Assembly: GCF_001423615.1 (NCBI RefSeq)
Contig: NZ_LMOU01000002.1
Location: 67,573-131,572 of the forward strand
Length of the DNA: 64,000 nucleotides
From: Microbacterium sp. Leaf159
GTDB taxonomy: Bacteria; Actinomycetota; Actinomycetes; Actinomycetales; Microbacteriaceae
Direction of reading: 5' to 3'
The position numbers were made by a program, and so were the translations under genes. Shown one piece after another: positions 43,532 through 52,258 of the stretch (within the stretch, counting starts at the first letter, position 1; every line of letters starts with the position of its first letter). Below the pieces are notes generated by a model, which was not told the origin of the DNA, did no database searches, and saw nothing but the letters and a program-made list of their open reading frames with translations.

Positions 43532-44374
43532 ATGCCTCATCTGCGTATCGCCTCGGTCAATGTCAACGGAATCCGAGCGGCGGCTCGCAACGGAATGAGC
43601 GCTTGGCTCGATGCGGCCGACGTCGACATCCTGACCCTGCAAGAGGTCCGCGGGCAGGACGAGCACCTCGAGGCTGCGCTCCCCGGCTGGACGTTCGTGC
43701 ACGACGAGGCGACGGCCAAGGGCCGCGCCGGTGTGGCGATCGCGAGCCGGGTGCCGGCGATCGCCTCGCGCACAGACTTCGGCGACGCCGACTTCGACTC
43801 GAAGGGCCGGTGGATCGAGGCCGACTTCCAGATCGGTGATCGCCCGCTCACCGTGGTCAGCGCCTACGTGCACAGCGGCGAGGCCGACACTCCGAAGCAG
43901 GAGGAGAAGTGGAAGTTCCTCGATGCGTTCGGCGTCCGGCTCGCTGAGCTCGGCGACGCCGATGGAGCACTCGCGCTCGTCACCGGCGATCTGAACGTCG
44001 GACACCGCGAACTCGACATCAAGAACTGGCGCGGCAATCGCAAGAAGGCCGGATTCCTGCCCCGTGAACGTGCCTACTTCGACCGATTCCTCGGTGCAGC
44101 AGGCGAGGCCGTCGAGGGCGTCGACGGCACCCGCGGCACCGGACTCGGCTGGATCGACGTCGGACGCGCCTTCCACGGCGAGGTCGAGGGCCCGTACACC
44201 TGGTGGTCGATGCGGGGCCAGGCATTCGACAACGACTCCGGATGGCGGATCGACTACCACCTGGCCACCCCCGCGCTCGCGGAGCGCGCGACCGCCTACC
44301 ACGTCGCTCGCGCAGCGGCCTACGACCAGCGGTGGAGCGACCACGCACCGGTCGTGGTCGACTACACCTACTGA
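43532..44374 (+). CDS. xth: Exodeoxyribonuclease III (AP endonuclease)
   Basis: A 280-residue ExoIII-family enzyme of base excision repair. LRIASVNVNGIRAAARNGMSAWL, DILTLQEVRG (metal Glu), VVSAYVHSGE, TGDLNVGHRELDIKN and DNDSGWRIDYHLATP, then RWSDHAPVVVDYTY with the catalytic Asp-His, are all in place. It cleaves DNA 5' of abasic sites and degrades 3' ends. The ATG at 43532 has a -10 hexamer 7 nt upstream. Confidence 0.94.
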   Translation: MPHLRIASVNVNGIRAAARNGMSAWLDAADVDILTLQEVRGQDEHLEAALPGWTFVHDEATAKGRAGVAIASRVPAIASRTDFGDADFDSKGRWIEADFQIGDRPLTVVSAYVHSGEADTPKQEEKWKFLDAFGVRLAELGDADGALALVTGDLNVGHRELDIKNWRGNRKKAGFLPRERAYFDRFLGAAGEAVEGVDGTRGTGLGWIDVGRAFHGEVEGPYTWWSMRGQAFDNDSGWRIDYHLATPALAERATAYHVARAAAYDQRWSDHAPVVVDYTY

Positions 44375-44420
44375 CGGTCCGCAGCGGCACCCCGTTCGTC
44401 TCCCTCCAGGGCTGCGCTGA

Positions 44421-44753
44421 TCAGGCTGTGACGAGAGCGACGATCAGTCCCGCTGCGACGGCGAGGTAGCCGAGCATGCTCCATAGGTATGCCGCGCCCC
44501 GGCGTGCGCGAGGGAAGACGAGCGGAACCGCGATCGCGACGAGGATGCCCGTGACGAGCGCGAGGAACGTGCCGAAGATCATCCCGTACCCATGCGGGTC
44601 GCCGTTCGTCCACCCGAACCGGCTGCTCAGCGCCATCCACGCGAGCAGCACGAAAGGTGCGCCGAACAGCACCGTGAGCACGACGCCGATGATGCGGGAG
44701 AGGACATCCCGACGTTCCGCGGGGGCGCCGGCGGAGTCAGGGGCAGTCGTCAT
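44421..44753 (-). CDS. Small membrane protein, unknown
   Basis: A 110-residue protein with three predicted transmembrane helices (about 20-42, 58-80, 86-108). The cytoplasmic N-terminus is polar (TTAPDSAGAPAERR); SSRFGWTNGDPHGYG forms an outer loop. I do not recognise the family. The ATG at 44753 was preferred over a GTG-type extension to 44798. It is convergent with the exonuclease gene and divergent from trpS, 57 bp apart. Confidence 0.65.
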   Translation of the reverse strand: MTTAPDSAGAPAERRDVLSRIIGVVLTVLFGAPFVLLAWMALSSRFGWTNGDPHGYGMIFGTFLALVTGILVAIAVPLVFPRARRGAAYLWSMLGYLAVAAGLIVALVTA

Positions 44754-44797
44754 GAGGCGAGTCTCCCCCGCCGGCTCGCGCACCACCACCACCCCCA

Positions 44798-44803
44798 TAG
44801 GAT
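44798..44803 (+). promoter_or_regulatory. -10 hexamer TAGGAT, leaderless start of trpS
   Basis: TAGGAT is 7 nt before the GTG at 44811; there is no ribosome binding site. Confidence 0.55.
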
Positions 44804-44810
44804 TGATACC

Positions 44811-45815
44811 GTGACGAAACCTCGCCTCTACTCAGGAATGCAGCCCTCCGCCGACTCTCTGCAGATCGGCAACTACATCGGAGCGCTCCTGCAGTGGCGG
44901 GACCTGCAGAGCTCTTACGATGCCTACTTCTCAGTCGTCGACCTGCACGCGCTCACCGTCGCGCAGGACCCGGCGGAGCTTCGCGAGAAGACCCGCCGCA
45001 CTGCCGCGCAGTACATCGCTGCAGGCATCGAGCCGTCTCTATCGACGCTCTATGTGCAATCGCACGTGCGTGCTCACGCGGAGCTCGCATGGATCCTCTC
45101 GACGATCACCGGATTCGGCGAGGCCGGACGGATGACGCAGTTCAAAGACAAGTCGTCGCGCTACGGCGCTGACGCCACGAGCGTCGGCCTGTTCACCTAC
45201 CCCGTCCTGATGGCTGCCGACATCCTGCTCTACCAGACCGACGTGGTGCCGGTCGGCGACGACCAGAAGCAGCACGTCGAGCTCACTCGTGATCTCGCCG
45301 AGCGGTTCAACTCGCGCTTCGGCGAGACGTTCGTCGTGCCCCGACCGGTGATCCAGAAGGACACGGCGCGCATCTACGATCTGCAGAATCCGACGTCGAA
45401 GATGTCGAAGTCCGCCGAGAGCGACGCGGGCGTGTTGTGGATGCTCGACGACCCGGCGAAGTCGGCGAAGAAGATCATGCGAGCCGTCACCGACAACGAG
45501 GGCTCCGTGCGCTTCGACCGGGAGAACAAGCCCGGTGTCTCGAACCTGCTCACGATCTACGCGGCCCTGTCGGGTCGCCAGGTGCCGGCGATCGAAGACG
45601 AGTATGCAGGTCGCGGGTACGGAGACTTCAAGAAGGGGCTCGCCGAGGTCGTCGTGAACGAGTTCGAGCCGGTCCGCGCCCGCGCACTCGAGCTCCTGGA
45701 CGACCCTGCCGAGCTCGATCGGATCCTCGCGACGAACGCCGCCAAGGCCGACGCCGTCGCCGACGCGACTCTCGCCGCCGTGTACGACCGGGTCGGTCTG
45801 CTTCGTCGCATCTGA
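44811..45815 (+). CDS. trpS: Tryptophanyl-tRNA synthetase
   Basis: A 334-residue class I synthetase charging tRNA-Trp. SGMQPSADSLQIGNYIGAL contains the HIGH-like P-S-A-D-x-L-x-I-G-N motif, FTYPVLMAADILLY and VPVGDDQKQHVELTRD are family blocks and TSKMSKS is the KMSKS loop. The GTG at 44811 gives the normal short N-terminus (TKPRLYSGMQ) and has TAGGAT 7 nt upstream. Confidence 0.95.
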   Translation: MTKPRLYSGMQPSADSLQIGNYIGALLQWRDLQSSYDAYFSVVDLHALTVAQDPAELREKTRRTAAQYIAAGIEPSLSTLYVQSHVRAHAELAWILSTITGFGEAGRMTQFKDKSSRYGADATSVGLFTYPVLMAADILLYQTDVVPVGDDQKQHVELTRDLAERFNSRFGETFVVPRPVIQKDTARIYDLQNPTSKMSKSAESDAGVLWMLDDPAKSAKKIMRAVTDNEGSVRFDRENKPGVSNLLTIYAALSGRQVPAIEDEYAGRGYGDFKKGLAEVVVNEFEPVRARALELLDDPAELDRILATNAAKADAVADATLAAVYDRVGLLRRI

Positions 45816-45827
45816 CACGACCGGCCA

Positions 45828-45833
45828 TAGGAT
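45828..45833 (+). promoter_or_regulatory. -10 hexamer TAGGAT, leaderless start
   Basis: TAGGAT is 6 nt before the GTG at 45840, in the 24-bp gap after trpS. Confidence 0.5.
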
Positions 45834-45839
45834 GGGGGC

Positions 45840-46604
45840 GTGACTGATCCGCAGCTGCCCCCGTCCGGTGCCGTTCCTCCCGTGCCACCGGCACCCGAGC
45901 CCGCTGCGCCCCAGCCCGCTGACCAGCAGCCGCCTGCGTACGCCCCGGCTCCCCCGGCTCCGCCCGCGTACCAACAGCCGGCGTACCAGCAGCCCGCTCC
46001 TCCGGCGTACCAGCAGCCGGTTCCGCCCGCGTACCAGCCTGCACCCGCGACTGCCCCGGCGGCACCGGCATACCCCGCTCCGGCGGGCAGCCCTGTGTAC
46101 CCCGCCTCTCCTCCCGCGGGCCAGCCCGGTGCCCCGGCCTACCAGGCCGCCCCTCCCGGTGCGTACCAGGTGCCGGTCGGCGGTTACGCGGCTCCCGCCG
46201 GCGCGTACCAGGCACCGGCGATGGAGCAGAAGAAGTCCGGGCTCCTCGGCATCCTCGCTCTGATCTTCGCGATCGTCGCCGCTGTCGTCACCCCGATCGT
46301 GGCCGGAATCGCCGGATTCGAGATCGGACGTCGGATCCCCGGGGGTCTCGACACGACGGATCCCGATTTCCTGTCGATCCTCTCCCCCGCACGCGATCAG
46401 GTGCTGTGGGCCGAGCTCTCGTTCTGGACCGGCACGGTACTCGGCATCGCCGCGATCGTGATCGGCATCCTCGCCATCCGCAAGAAGCAGGCCCGCGGCG
46501 CGGGCATCGGCGCTCTGGTCGTCGCCGTGCTCGGCCCCATCATCTTCTGGGTCGTGCTGTTCGTCGCCGTCTCGACCGGCACCGCGACAGGCTTCCTGCC
46601 CTAG
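45840..46604 (+). CDS. Proline-rich DUF4190-type membrane protein
   Basis: A 254-residue protein. Residues 1-125 are cytoplasmic and very rich in Pro, Ala, Gln and Tyr, with repeated PAYQQP/PPAYQP units. The C-terminal half has three hydrophobic segments (about 138-165, 192-220, 228-252), with IVIGILAIRKKQARGAGIGA between the last two, as in DUF4190-like actinobacterial proteins. No function is established. The low-complexity part may act as a flexible tether or interaction surface. Confidence 0.75.
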   Translation: MTDPQLPPSGAVPPVPPAPEPAAPQPADQQPPAYAPAPPAPPAYQQPAYQQPAPPAYQQPVPPAYQPAPATAPAAPAYPAPAGSPVYPASPPAGQPGAPAYQAAPPGAYQVPVGGYAAPAGAYQAPAMEQKKSGLLGILALIFAIVAAVVTPIVAGIAGFEIGRRIPGGLDTTDPDFLSILSPARDQVLWAELSFWTGTVLGIAAIVIGILAIRKKQARGAGIGALVVAVLGPIIFWVVLFVAVSTGTATGFLP

Positions 46605-46616
46605 TCGGTCGGTCTC

Positions 46617-46648
46617 GACCCGCCGACTGCAGGATCACGCGGCGGGTC
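46617..46648. terminator. Convergent terminator
   Basis: GACCCGCCG (46617-46625) pairs with CGGCGGGTC (46640-46648). It sits between the convergent proline-rich protein gene and pth, and reaches into the pth stop codon. Confidence 0.65.
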
Positions 46649-47228
46649 AGCGTGGAGCGTGATGCTTCTGCTGCGCCGCCAGCAATCCCTCGGCGACGAG
46701 AAGCTCGACGGCGTCCGCGGCATCCGACACGAGGATCGGCAGGTTCGCGCGCTCGTCCTTGCCGAACGGCGAGAGCACCCAGTCGGCAGGGTCCTGGCGA
46801 CCGACCGGTCGCCCGATGCCGACGCGCACGCGCGGGAAGTCGGGCGTGGTGATCGCTCGGGCGATGTCGCGCACCCCGTTGTGTCCGCCGTGTCCGCCTC
46901 CGGTCTTGAGCTTGACCGTGTCGAAGGGGATGTCGAGCTCGTCGTGGACGACGATGATCTGCTCGGCCGGCACGGAGTAGAAGCGCGCCAGAGCGGCGAC
47001 CGGCGTGCCCGAGACGTTCATGAAGGTGTTGGGCTTGGCGAGGACCAGCTTGTCTCCCCCCGGCCGCAGCCAGGTCTCGACGACGCGCGCGCCGCCCTTG
47101 TGCTCACGGAAGCTCTCGCCGCGTCGCGCCGCCAGCTCGTCGACCACCATCTGGCCGATGTTGTGCCTCGTCGCCTCATATCGCGGGCCGGGGTTGCCGA
47201 GCCCCACCACGAGCCAGGTGGATGCCAT
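46647..47228 (-). CDS. pth: Peptidyl-tRNA hydrolase
   Basis: A 193-residue enzyme that recycles peptidyl-tRNA. WLVVGLGNPGPRYEATRHNIGQMV contains the conserved Asn and catalytic His; LAKPNTFMNVSG, VVHDELDIPF (Asp) and KTGGGHGGHNGVRDI are the further family blocks. Length is typical. The ATG has AGGACGAGGAC upstream. It lies downstream of rplY, a common pairing, but with a terminator hairpin between. Confidence 0.95.
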   Translation of the reverse strand: MASTWLVVGLGNPGPRYEATRHNIGQMVVDELAARRGESFREHKGGARVVETWLRPGGDKLVLAKPNTFMNVSGTPVAALARFYSVPAEQIIVVHDELDIPFDTVKLKTGGGHGGHNGVRDIARAITTPDFPRVRVGIGRPVGRQDPADWVLSPFGKDERANLPILVSDAADAVELLVAEGLLAAQQKHHAPR

Positions 47229-47280
47229 GTCCTCGTCCTCTCGGATGCGGGCGCCGTGCGGTTCCCGGGTCAGAATACGA

Positions 47281-47313
47281 CAGAGGGGGCGCGATCTGCT
47301 CGCGCCCCCTCTG
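47281..47313 (-). terminator. Terminator of rplY
   Basis: A perfect 14-bp stem (47281-47294 with 47300-47313) around loop TCTGC lies 36 bases past the rplY stop; on the minus strand TCGTATTCTG follows. Confidence 0.8.
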
Positions 47314-47348
47314 TGATGCAGTCAGCTGTGAAGCTGCGCCTGCGGAGA

Positions 47349-47957
47349 TCACTCCGCGGCGGGCGCCTCCTCGGCGGCAGCCTCGTCGGCTCCGGCCTCG
47401 TCCTCTTCGAGCGACTCCTCCGCCGGGATCGAGATCGCGACGACCAGGACCTCGGGGTCGGTCAGCAGCGTCGAGCCCTTGGGGAGCTTGACGTCGGCGG
47501 CGGTGATGTGCGTGCCGTCTTCGAGACCGTCGACAGAAACCTCGACGTTCTGCGGGAGGTGCGTGGCCTCGGCCTCGATCGACAGGGTGTTCGCGTCCTG
47601 GTTGACGATCGTGCCGGGAGCCGGCTCGCCGGTGACGATGACGGGAAGGTCGATCGCGACCTTCTCGCCCTTCTTCACGACGATCAGGTCGATGTGCTCG
47701 ATGATCTGGTGCACGGGGTCCTTCTGGACGTCCTTGACCAGGGCGAGCTGAGACTTGCCCTCGATGTCGAGCTCGAGCAGCGCGTTGGCGCGGCGGATGA
47801 TGAGCGAGACCTGGTGGCCCGGCAGTGCGACGTGCACGGGCTCGGTGCCGTGACCGTAGATGACGGCGGGGATCTTGCCTGCGGCGCGCAGACGACGGGC
47901 GAAGCCCTTGCCGAAGCTCTCGCGGAGCTCGGCCTTGACCTTGGTGTCTTCAGACAT
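47349..47957 (-). CDS. rplY: Ribosomal protein bL25 (CTC form)
   Basis: A 202-residue protein. The N-terminal 5S rRNA-binding domain (about 1-92, KVKAELRESFGKGFARRLRAAGKIPAVIYG) is followed by the CTC/TL5-type C-terminal beta domain (about 95-185) and an acidic Ala/Glu-rich tail. It sits in the central protuberance of the 50S subunit. GAAGGAG precedes the ATG. Confidence 0.95.
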   Translation of the reverse strand: MSEDTKVKAELRESFGKGFARRLRAAGKIPAVIYGHGTEPVHVALPGHQVSLIIRRANALLELDIEGKSQLALVKDVQKDPVHQIIEHIDLIVVKKGEKVAIDLPVIVTGEPAPGTIVNQDANTLSIEAEATHLPQNVEVSVDGLEDGTHITAADVKLPKGSTLLTDPEVLVVAISIPAEESLEEDEAGADEAAAEEAPAAE

Positions 47958-48179
47958 GGGGTTCTCCTTCGGGGCACGCAGCGAGAGCTACGCGGTGGTC
48001 TTGGAATTGTTCTCGAACGCAGACACGTGAGGAAAGCCACCGGCTTGCTTCGCCGCGTCGATAACGGATGCCAGCGCACGCGCAGAAGCATCCCTCGCCG
48101 AGGTACTCCTCTCATGGTACCGGATGAGCCGGTAGGCTGAGGACACCGATCCCTCTCTGCAGAACACGGAGTTCTTCTC

Positions 48180-48305
48180 ATGCTCGACGGCGTCTTCTTC
48201 TCCCACGCGATCGCCTGGCTCATCGGCGCCATGACCGTGTGCGCTGCCGGCTTCACGTTCGCTGCACTCTTCTCCCTCGGCCGCTCGGGCTACCGCAAGG
48301 ACTGA
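48180..48305 (+). CDS. Small single-pass membrane protein (41 aa)
   Basis: A 41-codon frame: the protein begins MLDGVFFSHAIAWLIGAM and ends SLGRSGYRKD. Residues about 6-32 form one transmembrane helix, and the short basic C-terminus (R, R, K) suggests it stays inside. A good ribosome binding site (GGAG, 8 bases before the ATG) and a TAGGCT hexamer (48133-48138) 41 bases upstream support expression. It is divergent from rplY and followed by its own hairpin. Function unknown. Confidence 0.6.
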   Translation: MLDGVFFSHAIAWLIGAMTVCAAGFTFAALFSLGRSGYRKD

Positions 48306-48316
48306 CCTCTCCCGCT

Positions 48317-48333
48317 CGCGCGGTCACCGCGCG
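48317..48333 (+). terminator. Short GC hairpin after the 41-aa gene
   Basis: CGCGCGG and CCGCGCG around TCA form a tight 7-bp stem 11 bases past the stop. No U-tract follows. Confidence 0.45.
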
Positions 48334-48429
48334 CTCGCGAGAAGCGCATTCCGGCGACACACGGGAGAAGCACCCCTGTCGTCGCGATAATCTGGATGCA
48401 TCCCTTTCTTCTCGATCTAGGAGCCATCT

Positions 48430-49878
48430 GTGCCCGAAGCATCAGCGAACATCGGAGTCGTCGGACTCGCCGTCATGGGGTCGAACCTCGCCCGCAACCT
48501 CGCCAGCCGCGAGGGCAACACGGTGGCGATCTTCAACCGCAGCTACGAGAAGACCGAGACCCTCGTCTCCGAGCACCCTGAGGCCGGCTTCGTCGCCGCC
48601 AAGACGTACCAGGAGTTCGCAGACTCGCTGCAGAAGCCGCGCACCGCGATCATCATGGTCAAGGCCGGCGGCCCGACCGACGCCGTGATCGACTCGCTGG
48701 CCTCGGTCTTCGAGCCGGGCGACATCATCGTCGACGGTGGCAACGCCTACTTCCCCGACACCATCCGCCGCGAGAAGGCCGTTCGCGAGACCGGCATCAA
48801 CTTCGTCGGCGCCGGCATCTCCGGCGGCGAAGAGGGCGCGCTCACCGGCCCGTCGATCATGCCTGGCGGCTCGGACGAGTCCTGGATCACTCTCGGCCCG
48901 ATCCTCAAGTCGATCGCCGCCGTCGCCGAGGGCGAGCCGTGCGTCACGCACGTCGGCCACGACGGTGCAGGACACTTCGTCAAGATGGTGCACAACGGCA
49001 TCGAGTACGCCGACATGCAGCTGATCGCCGAGGCCTACGACCTCATCCGCCGCGGCACGGGCAAGTCGCCCGCCGAGATCGCCGAGATCTTCGCCGAGTG
49101 GAACAAGGGCGAGCTCGAGTCCTACCTGATCGAGATCACCGCAGAGGTGCTCCGCCAGGTGGATGCCGAGACCGGCAAGCCCCTCGTCGACGTCATCCTC
49201 GACCAGGCCGGCGCCAAGGGCACCGGCGCGTGGACCGTGCAGACCGCGCTGTCGCTCGGTGTCCCCGTCTCGGGCATCGCCGAGGCCACCTTCGCCCGCT
49301 CGCTGTCATCGCACCCCGAGCAGCGCGAGGTCGCAGGTTCGCTCCCCGGCCCCGATGAGGAGTTCGTCGTCACCGACGAGGCCGCCTTCATCGAAGACGT
49401 CCGTCTCGCGCTGTACGCCTCGAAGATCGTCGCGTACTCGCAGGGCTTCGACGAGATCCGCGCAGGCGCAGCCGAGTACGGCTGGAACATCGACCTCGGC
49501 GCGATCAGCAAGATCTGGCGCGGCGGCTGCATCATCCGCGCCCAGTTCCTCAACCGCATCGCCGACGCCTACGCGGCAGAGCCCGGTCTGCCCGTGCTGC
49601 TGACCGCTCCGTACTTCACCGAGGCGATCACGCGCGCTCAGGCGCCGTGGCGTCGCGTCGTGGTCGCGGCGGCACAGGCCGGCATCCCTGCTCCGGCGTT
49701 CTCGTCGTCGCTGTCGTACTACGACGGCATCCGTGCCGACCGCCTGCCCGCCGCCCTCGTCCAGGGACAGCGCGACTTCTTCGGTGCGCACACCTACAAG
49801 CGCATCGACAAGCCGGGCACGTTCCACACGCAGTGGTCGGGCGACCGCACCGAGATCGAAGCCGAAGACACGCACTGA
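48430..49878 (+). CDS. gnd: 6-phosphogluconate dehydrogenase (decarboxylating)
   Basis: A 482-residue enzyme of the oxidative pentose phosphate pathway, making ribulose-5-phosphate and NADPH. IGVVGLAVMGSNLARNLASREG binds the cofactor, GISGGEEGALTGPSIMPGG and HFVKMVHNGIEYADMQ hold substrate-binding and catalytic Lys, and SLSYYDGIRADRLPAALVQGQRDFFGAHTY is the C-terminal block. The GTG has AGGAG 8 bases upstream, and a GATAAT hexamer lies at 48386-48391. A terminator follows. Confidence 0.96.
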   Translation: MPEASANIGVVGLAVMGSNLARNLASREGNTVAIFNRSYEKTETLVSEHPEAGFVAAKTYQEFADSLQKPRTAIIMVKAGGPTDAVIDSLASVFEPGDIIVDGGNAYFPDTIRREKAVRETGINFVGAGISGGEEGALTGPSIMPGGSDESWITLGPILKSIAAVAEGEPCVTHVGHDGAGHFVKMVHNGIEYADMQLIAEAYDLIRRGTGKSPAEIAEIFAEWNKGELESYLIEITAEVLRQVDAETGKPLVDVILDQAGAKGTGAWTVQTALSLGVPVSGIAEATFARSLSSHPEQREVAGSLPGPDEEFVVTDEAAFIEDVRLALYASKIVAYSQGFDEIRAGAAEYGWNIDLGAISKIWRGGCIIRAQFLNRIADAYAAEPGLPVLLTAPYFTEAITRAQAPWRRVVVAAAQAGIPAPAFSSSLSYYDGIRADRLPAALVQGQRDFFGAHTYKRIDKPGTFHTQWSGDRTEIEAEDTH

Positions 49879-49892
49879 GCGCGTCCCGCACA

Positions 49893-49930
49893 TGACGAAG
49901 GCCCCGGCGATTCCGCCGGGGCCTTCGTCA
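49893..49930. terminator. Bidirectional terminator sharing sequence with 11865-11904
   Basis: A perfect 17-bp stem (49893-49909 with 49914-49930, loop ATTC) lies between convergent gnd and the ABC ATPase gene. The outer TGACGAAGGCCCC/GGGGCCTTCGTCA is identical to the terminator at 11865-11904. Confidence 0.85.
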
Positions 49931-49934
49931 CGTC

Positions 49935-50660
49935 TCATCGGGTGATGTCCTGCACCGTCCCCTTCGCGAGCCGCAGGCGCCTGGTGGCCCGGCGGGCGAC
50001 CGCCGAGTCGTGCGTGACGACGATCATGGTGATCCCCTCCGCGCACAGCCCCTCGAGCAGCGCGAGGATCTCATCGCGCATGCTCTCGTCGAGATTGCCC
50101 GTGGGTTCGTCCGCGAGCAGCACACGTGGCCGCTTCACGATCGCCCGCGCGATCGCCACACGCTGCTGCTGACCGCCCGACAGCTCGGTGGGCAGGTGAT
50201 CGCCGCGGTCGGCGAGCCCCACATGAGCGAGAGCTTCGGCGACCCGAGTCGCGCGCTCGGTGCGGCTCAGCTCGGTCGGCTCGAGAGCCATGTTCACGTT
50301 CTCGGCCGCCGTCAGCGTGGGGATCAGGTTGAACCCCTGGAAGACGAAGCCGATCTCCTCGGCGCGGATGCGACTGAGCTCACGCGCGGATGCCGAGGCC
50401 AGCTCGATGTCACCGAGCTTCAGTGACCCGGACGACGGCTTGTCGAGCGCACCGAGCATCTGCAGCAGAGTCGACTTGCCCCCGCCCGTCGGCCCCTGGA
50501 TCGTGACGAACTCACCGGGGTGGATGGTGAGGTCGACGCCCGTGAGGGCCTTCACCGTGCGGCCCTTCTGCGTGTAGGTGCGCGTGACATCCTGTGCGCG
50601 GTACAGCGGCGCGGTGGCATCCGTGCCGTTCGCGGCCGGAGCGATATCTGCGATGGTCAT
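49935..50660 (-). CDS. ABC transporter ATP-binding protein (MacB/LolD class)
   Basis: A 241-residue ATPase. After a polar N-terminus it has Walker A GPTGGGKST, the FtsE/LolD-type Q-loop region FVFQGFNLIPTLTAAENV, signature LSGGQQQRVAIARAI and Walker B VLLADEPTGNLD with the D-loop. It pairs with the FtsX-like permease encoded 40 bases upstream. Such transporters export peptides or lipids, or act as mechanotransmitters. The ATG at 50660 has AAGGAG upstream. Confidence 0.9.
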   Translation of the reverse strand: MTIADIAPAANGTDATAPLYRAQDVTRTYTQKGRTVKALTGVDLTIHPGEFVTIQGPTGGGKSTLLQMLGALDKPSSGSLKLGDIELASASARELSRIRAEEIGFVFQGFNLIPTLTAAENVNMALEPTELSRTERATRVAEALAHVGLADRGDHLPTELSGGQQQRVAIARAIVKRPRVLLADEPTGNLDESMRDEILALLEGLCAEGITMIVVTHDSAVARRATRRLRLAKGTVQDITR

Positions 50661-50700
50661 GTCCGTTTCTCCTTGTCTGTGACGTGTGTTCGCGAGTCCG

Positions 50701-52173
50701 TCAGGCGACGGATCGCAGGGCCTCTGCCGGGCTGAGACGCGCAGCGCGCCAGCCCCCGAATGCTCCGGCCACAAGGCCGCCGAGCACCGCGAGACCGACC
50801 GCGGCGACCAGCACCCACGGGGTGAACGGAGCCTGCAGCACGATGTCGGCCGCCTGCTGGGTCTGGAACATGCCGCCACCACCTGTCGGGCCGCCGCCCA
50901 TGCCCCCGGGGCCGCCTTCCGCGTTGCCCGCGGCTGCGGCGGCGACCGTGGGCTTCACGAGGTTGATGACGACGATCCCGGCGATCCCGAGCGCGAGTCC
51001 CACGGCGCCTCCGATCAGCCCCTGGACCATGGACTCACCGGCGACCTGACGCACGACGCGTCCGTTCGACCAGCCGATCGCCTTGAGCGTGCCGAACTCG
51101 CGGGTGCGGCGGGAGACACCGGACAGGGTCAGCAGCACCGAGAGCAGCACGGCCACCGCGAGCACGATGATCGACAGCCAGGTGCCGAGGTTCGTGATCA
51201 GCGACGTCGCGCTGGAGAGCGAACCCGAGACGGTGGACGCGAGCTCGGACTGCGACGTGATCGTGGCATCCGGGAGCTCGTCGGCGAGGGCGGCCTGCAC
51301 CGCGTCGATCGACGATGCGGACTCCGCCTGGACGTACACGGTCGAGATGACGTCACCCGCGCCCGAGAGCTCCTGGGCCGTGTCGAGGGGCAGGTAGACG
51401 TTCGCCGCAGTGTCGGCCGAGTCGGAGGTGGATGCCACGACCCCGACGACCTCGACATCGGAACCGGCGACATCGATGGTGTCGCCGACCGCGATCTCGT
51501 TCGTGGTCGCATAGGTCGCGTCGACCAGAGCGACGAGCGCCCCGGCATCATCGGTGTCGAGAGCGCGACCGTCACTGATCGCGACGGAGGCGAGCGGCCC
51601 CACGGAGGTCACGGCGGGGTCGATCCCGAGAACGGTGAACGAGTCGACGCCGAACGATCCGCCGCCGGCGCCGTCCGCGCCGCCCTGCGGCGGAGTCTGC
51701 CCCTCGGTCGGTGCGGTTCCCTCGGTCGCGCCGTCCTGCGCGCCGAAGCCACCGCTCGGAAGCTCGCCCGAGAAGGTCGAGTTGGTGAGGCTCAGTGCAG
51801 CGGACGCTGCGGTCACGCCCTCGGTCGAGGTGACCGTGTCGAGCACGGACGACTCGAGAGTCCCGCGCATGAAGTCCGTCATCAGCGTGGACTGACTGAG
51901 AGTGGTCGTGTCTCCGTCCGTGGCTCCGTCTTCGGATCCGAAGTCGAAGCGCTGCCCGCCGCCCTCCCCCGGTTCCGCGGCGGCACCGGTCACCGTGAGG
52001 TCGGTGCCGACTCCGTACACCGACTCCAGGGCCTGTGCCTGCGCATCGCGCACTCCCGCCGTGAGGGCGTTGACGATGATCACCAGAGCGATCGCGATCG
52101 CGAGCCCGATCGCGACGATCCACGTCTGCTTCTTGCGGCCCGCCAACTCTCGCCGCAGATATGTCCCGTACAT
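50701..52173 (-). CDS. ABC transporter permease, MacB/FtsX type
   Basis: A 490-residue permease. One N-terminal transmembrane helix (about 15-38) is followed by a large extracytoplasmic MacB-PCD domain (about 40-320) containing a Gly/Ala-rich, poorly ordered insert near residues 150-175. Three C-terminal helices (about 335-360, 385-415, 455-478) with GVSRRTREFGTLKAIGWS, the FtsX-family coupling block. A Gly/Met-rich loop (GGPGGMGGGPTGGGG) precedes the last helix. The ATG has AAGGAGACAC upstream. It is divergent from an OmpR-type regulator. Confidence 0.88.
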   Translation of the reverse strand: MYGTYLRRELAGRKKQTWIVAIGLAIAIALVIIVNALTAGVRDAQAQALESVYGVGTDLTVTGAAAEPGEGGGQRFDFGSEDGATDGDTTTLSQSTLMTDFMRGTLESSVLDTVTSTEGVTAASAALSLTNSTFSGELPSGGFGAQDGATEGTAPTEGQTPPQGGADGAGGGSFGVDSFTVLGIDPAVTSVGPLASVAISDGRALDTDDAGALVALVDATYATTNEIAVGDTIDVAGSDVEVVGVVASTSDSADTAANVYLPLDTAQELSGAGDVISTVYVQAESASSIDAVQAALADELPDATITSQSELASTVSGSLSSATSLITNLGTWLSIIVLAVAVLLSVLLTLSGVSRRTREFGTLKAIGWSNGRVVRQVAGESMVQGLIGGAVGLALGIAGIVVINLVKPTVAAAAAGNAEGGPGGMGGGPTGGGGMFQTQQAADIVLQAPFTPWVLVAAVGLAVLGGLVAGAFGGWRAARLSPAEALRSVA

Positions 52174-52258
52174 GTGTCTCCTTACGCCGCGCCGTTCGCG
52201 GGCCGATCACGACGCTAGAGAGCGCAGTTTTGCGGGATCGAGGGGGGAGTGATGAGAA

